Source of the DNA: JAJPHT01 sp035687045
Lineage (GTDB): Archaea; Thermoplasmatota; SW-10-69-26; JACQPN01; JAJPHT01
Reading direction: 5' to 3'
NCBI GenBank assembly: GCA_035687045.1
Contig: DASRYU010000188.1
Coordinates: forward strand, 1-12,004
DNA length: 12,004 nt
Shown here: piece after piece, positions 8,272 through 12,004 of the stretch
How positions within the stretch are numbered: position 1 is the stretch's first letter
How the letters are laid out: each line of letters opens with the position of its first letter
Position numbers and translations under genes: made by a program
The notes under the pieces: generated by a model
The model's input: the letters and a program-made list of their open reading frames with translations, nothing else
Database searches by the model: none
What the model was told of the DNA's origin: nothing

Positions 8272-8290
8272 GACGCGCCTCCGGCGCGTC
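8272..8290. repeat. GC-rich hairpin between the repeat copies
   Basis: GACGCGCC and GGCGCGTC form a perfect 8-bp stem around a TCC loop. It lies 27 bases past the tRNA, between the two copies of the 31-bp repeat. It has no following T-run, so I do not call it a terminator. It may be a processing or structural element, or part of whatever created the repeat. Confidence 0.6.
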
Positions 8291-8312
8291 TGGGTCCTCG
8301 CCGAGGCTGCGG

Positions 8313-8343
8313 TCCCGGCGACCGCACTCGCTCCGCTCGCGCG
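8313..8343 (+). repeat. 31-bp direct repeat, copy 2 (tRNA-Gly 3' end remnant)
   Basis: This is a perfect second copy of 8232-8262. It lacks any 5' tRNA portion, so it is a 3'-end fragment and not a gene. The start-to-start distance is 81 bases. A duplicated tRNA 3' end is the usual trace of site-specific integration at a tRNA, but only 50 bases lie between the copies, so a small tandem duplication is equally possible. Confidence 0.9.
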
Positions 8344-8410
8344 CCGCGCGGCAGTTTCCTCCACGCTTCCCTTGCGCGGCACGTGCGAGATGCACCGCGC
8401 CCCGAACCAC

Positions 8411-8421
8411 AAAGGTTTAAT
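8411..8421 (+). promoter_or_regulatory. BRE/TATA promoter of the zinc-ribbon micro-gene
   Basis: AAAGGTTTAAT combines a purine-rich BRE-like half with a TTTAAT TATA core centred about 28 bases before the ATG at 8447. It predicts a leaderless mRNA. The same AAGGTTTA string recurs before the secreted-protein gene at 9456-9463. Confidence 0.65.
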
Positions 8422-8446
8422 CCGCCGCGGTCGGAGAACGGGCCGG

Positions 8447-8554
8447 ATGACGCTCGCCGAAGGGGCTTCCTTCCTCACGCTCTGCAAGATGTGTGGCACC
8501 GAGTACCGCGCCCCCGGCAATTGCTCGGAGTGCGGCGCCGCGTTCCACTATTGA
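8447..8554 (+). CDS. 35-residue zinc-ribbon micro-protein
   Basis: The product is only 35 residues. Almost all of it is a CxxC-x9-CxxC zinc ribbon: Cys13, Cys16, Cys26 and Cys29 in CKMCGTEYRAPGNCSECG. No DNA- or RNA-binding extension is visible, so it may be a protein-protein adaptor or a small nucleic-acid-associated protein; the function is unknown. The ATG at 8447 is preferred over an upstream in-frame ATG at 8372 because a good archaeal promoter (8411-8421) lies between them at leaderless spacing. The gene stands alone between tRNA-Gly and the cis-prenyltransferase gene. A short T-rich stretch just past the stop (GTTTTCTC, 8560-8567) could end its transcript. Confidence 0.72.
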   Translation: MTLAEGASFLTLCKMCGTEYRAPGNCSECGAAFHY

Positions 8555-8596
8555 TATCAGTTTTCTCGCGTTCCTCGGGGGCATGGCTCCCGGAAC

Positions 8597-8604
8597 CTAT
8601 TTGT
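8597..8604 (+). promoter_or_regulatory. TATA box of the cis-prenyltransferase gene
   Basis: The CTATTTGT element, preceded by GGAAC, is centred about 27 bases before the GTG at 8627. It supports that GTG as a leaderless start. Confidence 0.6.
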
Positions 8605-8626
8605 TCGGCCTGCTCCTCGCGCGCTT

Positions 8627-9406
8627 GTGCACGACCTCAAGGAGCGCGTCAGCGACGCCGTCGCGAAGACGGTGGAAGCGACGCTCCTGACGGAGGTGCG
8701 CCGCGAGCCGATGCCGCAGCACATCGGCATCATCATGGACGGCAACCGCCGCTTCGCCCAGACGCTGGGGGAGCCGCCCATCAAGGGGCACGAGTACGGG
8801 CGCGACACGCTCGAGAACGTCCTCGACTGGTGCCTCGAGCTCGGCGTGAAGCACCTCACCGTCTACGCGTTCTCGACGGAGAACTTCAACCGCAACCCGG
8901 TCGAGGTCAAGCGCCTCATGGAGCTTTTCGAGGAGAACTTCCTCAAGATGGCGCGCGACGAGCGCGTGCACAAGAACCGCATCCACGTGCGCGCCATCGG
9001 GCAGATCGACCGCCTGCCCAAGCGCGTCCGCGAGGCCATCCGCACGGCCGAAGAGGCGACGCGCGGCTACGACTCCTACTTCTACACCATCGCCGTCGCC
9101 TACGGCGGGCGCCAGGAGATCCTCGACGCCGTCCGCCAGATCGCGCAGGACGTGAAGGACGGCCGCCTGCGCCCAAGCGACGTCGACGAGCGGCTGATAT
9201 CGAAATACCTCTACACGGCGCACCTGCCCGACCCCGACCTCATCCTGAGGACCTCGGGCGAGGAGCGCATCAGCAACTTCCTCCTCTGGCAGATGGCCTA
9301 CGCCGAGCTGTACTTCACGGACGTCTTCTGGCCGGGCTTCCGGAAGGTCGACTTCCTGCGCGCCATCCGCACGTTCCAGCTGCGCCAGCGCCGCTACGGT
9401 GGATGA
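8627..9406 (+). CDS. uppS: Cis-prenyltransferase (polyprenyl diphosphate synthase, UppS family)
   Basis: The enzyme adds isopentenyl units in cis to an allylic diphosphate. In archaea it makes the long polyprenyl/dolichol-type lipid that carries glycans across the membrane. The 259-residue protein has every family landmark: IGIIMDGNRRFA with catalytic Asp38, GHEYG (54-58), YAFSTENFNR (80-89), and the C-terminal RTSGE (208-212) with NFLLWQMAYAEL and Glu227 for Mg/IPP binding. The first 30 residues form a charged helix before the core, as in other archaeal members. The start is a GTG with a TATA box 27 bases upstream and no Shine-Dalgarno. It stands as a single-gene unit; 88 bases separate it from the next gene. 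Confidence 0.96.
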   Translation: MHDLKERVSDAVAKTVEATLLTEVRREPMPQHIGIIMDGNRRFAQTLGEPPIKGHEYGRDTLENVLDWCLELGVKHLTVYAFSTENFNRNPVEVKRLMELFEENFLKMARDERVHKNRIHVRAIGQIDRLPKRVREAIRTAEEATRGYDSYFYTIAVAYGGRQEILDAVRQIAQDVKDGRLRPSDVDERLISKYLYTAHLPDPDLILRTSGEERISNFLLWQMAYAELYFTDVFWPGFRKVDFLRAIRTFQLRQRRYGG

Positions 9407-9455
9407 TTCCCGGCCGCTCGCTCGCGCGGGCGCATCGTTCGACCGTTGACACTCG

Positions 9456-9463
9456 AAGGTTTA
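9456..9463 (+). promoter_or_regulatory. Candidate promoter of the secreted beta-sandwich protein gene
   Basis: AAGGTTTA is identical to the promoter core before the zinc-ribbon gene. Its spacing to the ATG at 9495 is 4 bases longer, so a leader of about 4 bases would be expected. A nearby GGAGG precedes a different, out-of-frame ATG at 9475. Confidence 0.5.
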
Positions 9464-9494
9464 GGAGGGCTGCGATGGCGCCGGCGCGACGCCC

Positions 9495-9941
9495 ATGCGA
9501 CGCCTCCTTCCGCTCGCGCTCCTCCTTCTCGTCGCGACCCCCGCGCTCGCCTCCGCGCAGGTGGTCCTGACGCTCGACGAGCCTCTCGCCGCATGGACGG
9601 GGCGCACCTTCGGCGCCGCCGCGTGGCCGCACGCCGAGCGCTGCCCCGCGCTCGTCTGCGACCGCTTCGAGTTCCTCGTGGCGCTGCCCGACGACCTCGA
9701 GTGGCCGGCGCCGCCGCTCGCCGCCTCCATCGCGTGGGACTCGCCGGAGGACGACTTCGACCTCTACCTCTACGACGGCTGGGGCTTCCTCGTCACGCAG
9801 TCGGTCGGCCGCCTCTCGCAGGCGGAATCGGTGTACGTCGACGAGATCAAGCCGGGCACGTACACGCTCGTTGTGGTGCCGACGCTCGTCGTCGCGAGCG
9901 GCTACGACGGGCGCGTGGAGCTCGTCGTCGCTACTTCTTGA
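9495..9941 (+). CDS. Small secreted beta-sandwich protein (PPC-like)
   Basis: The 148-residue product begins with a clear signal peptide: two arginines, then a leucine-rich core ending ALASA near residue 21. The mature part is about 125 residues with two cysteines (RCPALVC, spaced by four). Its second half resembles the bacterial pre-peptidase C-terminal (PPC) beta-sandwich: DDFDLYLYD, then a turn, then VYVDEIKPGTYTLVVVP and a final strand. No enzyme motif is present. It probably acts outside the cell as a binding or accessory domain. The stop overlaps by 11 bases with the end of the opposite-strand PRC-barrel-like gene. The PPC resemblance is by eye and moderate. Confidence 0.8.
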   Translation: MRRLLPLALLLLVATPALASAQVVLTLDEPLAAWTGRTFGAAAWPHAERCPALVCDRFEFLVALPDDLEWPAPPLAASIAWDSPEDDFDLYLYDGWGFLVTQSVGRLSQAESVYVDEIKPGTYTLVVVPTLVVASGYDGRVELVVATS

Positions 9942-10245
9942 GCATCGACGTCGACAGGCGCTCGATCTTCTTGAGCTCGGTGAGGGTGCGGTCGAGCGTC
10001 ACCTGGTCGCGGCGCATGCCGAAGACGAGGCTCGCGGGCAGCTCAAGCTTGTCGCTGGCCGCTCCAAGCTCCACGCGCGCCTCCGGCGAGAGGGTGAGGA
10101 CAAGCTGCCTCGTCGCGTTCGTCCGCGGGTCGCGGACGGTGGTCTCCACGTGCCCGACCGGGACGTGGTTCCAGTCGAATACCGGCTTGCGGTCAAAGAC
10201 GAAACCTTCGGTCTGCACGGGAAGCACCTCGGGATGAGCGTCCAT
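9931..10245 (-). CDS. PRC-barrel-like domain protein
   Basis: The 104-residue product is a single small beta-barrel. FVFDRKPVFDWNHVPVGHVETTVRD matches the opening of PRC-barrel domains (name-your-parameter strand, then VGxV). After a loop come LVLTLSPEAR, LELPASLVFGM and a closing strand DQVTLDRTLTEL, followed by a basic helical tail. PRC-barrel proteins in archaea act in RNA processing (RimM-like), in cell division factors (CdpB-like), or are of unknown role; nothing here decides. The ATG at 10245 has a weak A/T element (TAAAG on the minus strand, 10266-10270) at a slightly short spacing. The 3' end overlaps the secreted-protein gene by 11 bases. Confidence 0.7.
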   Translation of the reverse strand: MDAHPEVLPVQTEGFVFDRKPVFDWNHVPVGHVETTVRDPRTNATRQLVLTLSPEARVELGAASDKLELPASLVFGMRRDQVTLDRTLTELKKIERLSTSMLKK

Positions 10246-10340
10246 GGCTCTCGCGGATGCAAGAACTTTACCCAGGAGCCGGGGAGCGCGGGCGGAACGC
10301 GCGCCCTTCCTCCGTCATGCGTCCGGACCGCGCCGCTCGC

Positions 10341-10811
10341 CTACTCGTACGCGTCGAGCGTCGCGCCCACGAGCGTCCTCGCCATCGCCTGCGCCCGCCG
10401 CTCCACGCCGCGCGCGACCTGGAGCTTGCGCCACAGCTCGCCTTCCCGCGCGCAGTCGATCTTCTTGCCGAAGCACTTGTGCGGGACGAGCGCGCCGCTG
10501 AACGTCTTGGGGATGTGCAGCAGCTCGTGGATGAGCGTCTTCTCCTGCTGCTCCTTGTCCACCCGGTCGTAGAGCTCGACGACCTCGATCACGTAGTGCG
10601 GCTCGACGCCCAGCGCGTGGCTGAAGATGCTCGGAAGCGACCAGATGCGCGCGTAGATGCGGGCGGTGGAGCCGCGGGAACGATAGCAGACGACGCGGCG
10701 CGTGTCCACGTGCGCGAACTCGTCGGGCAGGAGGCGCACGATCTCCTCGAGGTCCGCCTGCACGTCGGGCGCGACCTCGTACTCGTACTTCTGCCGCTTG
10801 CGCTTCGCCAT
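10341..10811 (-). CDS. Putative HExxH metallopeptidase (PhageMetallopep-like)
   Basis: The 156-residue protein carries HELLH (95-99) in TLIHELLHIPKTFSG, the zincin active-site motif, with His111 as a candidate third ligand. The preceding ARIYARIWSLP and HYVIEVVELYD match the layout of the small putative-metallopeptidase family found in phages and archaea. There is no signal peptide or membrane segment, so it should be cytoplasmic. The N terminus (MAKRKRQKYEYE) is very basic, which suggests nucleic-acid contact. The ATG at 10809-10811 shares one base with the stop of the DHH gene (TGATG), and GGAGG lies 7 bases upstream, so the two are a translationally coupled operon. Substrate unknown. Confidence 0.85.
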   Translation of the reverse strand: MAKRKRQKYEYEVAPDVQADLEEIVRLLPDEFAHVDTRRVVCYRSRGSTARIYARIWSLPSIFSHALGVEPHYVIEVVELYDRVDKEQQEKTLIHELLHIPKTFSGALVPHKCFGKKIDCAREGELWRKLQVARGVERRAQAMARTLVGATLDAYE

Positions 10812-11785
10812 CACATCGCCTCCAGCCGCGCGCGCAGCGCCGCGAGCATGGCGTCGCGCGCGGGCGCGAGCGGCGGCGCGCCGCGCAGCCCGGCCGCGCC
10901 CTCGTGCCCGCCGCCGCTCCACCCGAGCTCCCGCGCCACCTCGTTGGCGAGCTCGCCCAGGTGGAGCGGCCGCGCGCGCGAGGACGCGCGAAGCGACATC
11001 CGCGCCTCCTGCGAGCGCTCCGTCCCCACGAGCGCGACGTCGGCGCCGGCGCGCACGAGCGCGTTGGCCGCGACGGCGTCCCAGGAGCCCACCTCGCTCG
11101 AGGCGAGGAGGAAGCGGCCGGCGCGCTCGACGTCCGCGCGCTGCGCGGCCTTGAGCGCGGCGGCGCGCGCCTCGGCATCGTCGTCGTCCTCCTCCGCGTC
11201 GCGCAGCGCGTCGTACACCTCCTCGAGGCGCACGCCCGCGAGCTCCTGCAAGCGGGCGGCGGCGCGCAACGCGTGCGCGTCGGCGTAGCGGAAGCGCGCG
11301 GTGTCGGTGACGACGCCGGCGAGGAGCGCGCGCGCCATCGCGGGCGCGACGGGCTTCTGCGCGCGGTCGAGGAGCGCGAGGACGACCTCCGCGCAGCTCG
11401 CGCGCTCCGGGTCCCACGCCTTCGCCTCCGTGTCGTGGAGGTCGCCGTAGGCGTGGTGGTCCACGAGCGCCACGTCTCCAAGCTCGCGGCCGACGGCGCC
11501 AAGGCCGGAGCGCGAGCCGGTGTCGACCGCCACGGCGAGCGCGTGGTTGCGCGGGTGCGCGATGCGCTCGGGCTCGAACGCGAGGAGGCGCGCGAGGCGC
11601 TCGCCGGGCCGGTTCATGCCGCCGGGCGCGGCCGCGACGCCGCCGAAGGCTTCGCGGAGCGCGAACGTCGAGCCGACGCAGTCGGGGTCCGCGTTCACGT
11701 GCATGAGCCACAGGACGCTCCCGCGCGCGTCGGCGAGGCGGGCGAGGAGCGCATCCACGGTCGGGCGAGCGCGCTCCGCGTTCAT
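10811..11785 (-). CDS. DHH-DHHA1 family phosphoesterase (NrnA/RecJ-like)
   Basis: The 324-residue protein has the full set of DHH metal-binding motifs: HVNADPD (His29, Asp33, Asp35) followed by GS, DTGS (Asp88), DHH (109-111) and VVTDT (Asp161). The DHHA1 substrate motif GGGHEGAAG (His294) follows near the C terminus. These enzymes hydrolyse phosphodiesters with two manganese ions; members of this size typically degrade short RNAs (nanoRNase) or pAp, but RecJ-type DNA exonuclease activity cannot be excluded. Between the domains lies a highly acidic helix (EEDDDDAEAR). The ATG at 11785 places the first motif at residue 29, as usual. It is the first gene of the operon with the metallopeptidase and is divergent from the HTH gene, with 64 bases between. 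Confidence 0.92.
   Translation of the reverse strand: MNAERARPTVDALLARLADARGSVLWLMHVNADPDCVGSTFALREAFGGVAAAPGGMNRPGERLARLLAFEPERIAHPRNHALAVAVDTGSRSGLGAVGRELGDVALVDHHAYGDLHDTEAKAWDPERASCAEVVLALLDRAQKPVAPAMARALLAGVVTDTARFRYADAHALRAAARLQELAGVRLEEVYDALRDAEEDDDDAEARAAALKAAQRADVERAGRFLLASSEVGSWDAVAANALVRAGADVALVGTERSQEARMSLRASSRARPLHLGELANEVARELGWSGGGHEGAAGLRGAPPLAPARDAMLAALRARLEAM
10819..10823 (-). promoter_or_regulatory. Shine-Dalgarno site for the metallopeptidase
   Basis: The minus strand reads GGAGG 7 bases before the ATG at 10811, inside the end of the DHH gene. It decides the start of the internal operon gene. Confidence 0.75.
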
Positions 11786-11849
11786 CTGCGTTCGGGGGGC
11801 GCTTCCGCTCCACGCGTCGGTCGTTGGGCAACAGCCGAACCTCTCCACA

Positions 11850-12004
11850 ATGCCTATGCCGAGGACGCGCTCAGTGCCGGACGTGGACAAGATCACCCTG
11901 GACCGGGACGTCTTCAAGGCGCTCGCGTCCGACACGCGGCTCCAGATCCTCAAGAAGCTCGACGAGCGGCAGAAGACCGTGACGGAGCTTGCGAAGGAGC
12001 TGGA
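11850..12004 (+). CDS. ArsR-type winged-helix regulator, N-terminal part (cut by window end)
   Basis: The 51 visible residues include DVFKALASDTRLQILKKLDE and TVTELAKELE, the typical first helices of an ArsR-family winged HTH (alpha-1/alpha-2 and the start of the recognition region). The rest lies outside the window. Starts at ATG 11850 or 11856 are possible; a GTG at 11883 (giving MDKITLDRD) would match the usual archaeal N terminus, with a weak CCTATGCC element about 27 bases upstream. No clear Shine-Dalgarno is present. Its divergent arrangement with the DHH operon makes local regulation possible but unproven. Confidence 0.8.
   Translation, partial: MPMPRTRSVPDVDKITLDRDVFKALASDTRLQILKKLDERQKTVTELAKEL

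Noticed and set aside
8272..8290. Intrinsic transcription terminator after tRNA-Gly
   Set aside because: The hairpin has no downstream T-run, and archaeal termination does not rely on such hairpins.
8232..8343. CRISPR array
   Set aside because: There are only two copies, one of them lies inside a tRNA, and no regular spacer pattern is present.
8179..9570. A 463-codon + strand open frame starting inside the tRNA
   Set aside because: It overlaps tRNA-Gly and the whole of uppS in another frame and has no recognisable domain.
9475..9570. ATG at 9475 preceded by GGAGG at good spacing
   Set aside because: It opens a 31-codon frame ending at 9570 that overlaps the signal peptide of the secreted protein; its translation has no recognisable features. 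Most likely chance.
10261..10273. TATA box for the PRC-barrel-like gene
   Set aside because: The A/T element is weak and its spacing to the ATG (about 23 bases) is short, so I mention it in the gene entry but do not list it as a promoter.

Overview
The window is a dense, GC-rich stretch of archaeal chromosome. Four things point to Archaea: a pantoate kinase next to an archaeal-type CoaBC (the archaeal route to coenzyme A), an RNA 3'-phosphate cyclase, a tRNA without encoded CCA, and A/T-rich TATA-like boxes about 27 bases upstream of several starts. A Thermoplasmatota-type, high-GC euryarchaeal lineage is my best guess, but it is inference only.

Left third (1-3796): the tail of an unrecognised gene; rtcA on the + strand; then, convergent on the - strand, the two-gene CoA operon coaBC-pok (4-base GTGA overlap, strong Shine-Dalgarno before pok). 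coaBC is divergent from a small anchored protein. One near-symmetric TATA element lies midway between the two starts and could drive leaderless transcripts in both directions.

Middle (3864-8554): a giant secreted/membrane protein of about 1417 residues. It has a signal peptide, an array of HYR and other Ig-like/FN3 domains, and a multi-pass C-terminal membrane domain. By my reading that last domain is a site-2-protease (M50) fold that has lost its zinc ligands. It is followed by tRNA-Gly(CCC), whose 3' end plus flank is repeated 81 bases downstream, and by a 35-residue zinc-ribbon micro-gene.

Right third (8627-12004): a cis-prenyltransferase (polyprenyl diphosphate synthase for the glycan lipid carrier); a small secreted beta-sandwich protein, convergent and overlapping with a PRC-barrel-like gene; an operon of a DHH phosphoesterase and a small HExxH metalloprotein; and, divergent from it, the start of an ArsR-type HTH regulator cut by the window edge.

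No insertion sequence, CRISPR array or rRNA is visible. The most unusual items are the HYR-array/pseudo-M50 fusion, the shared TATA box, and the tRNA-end repeat.
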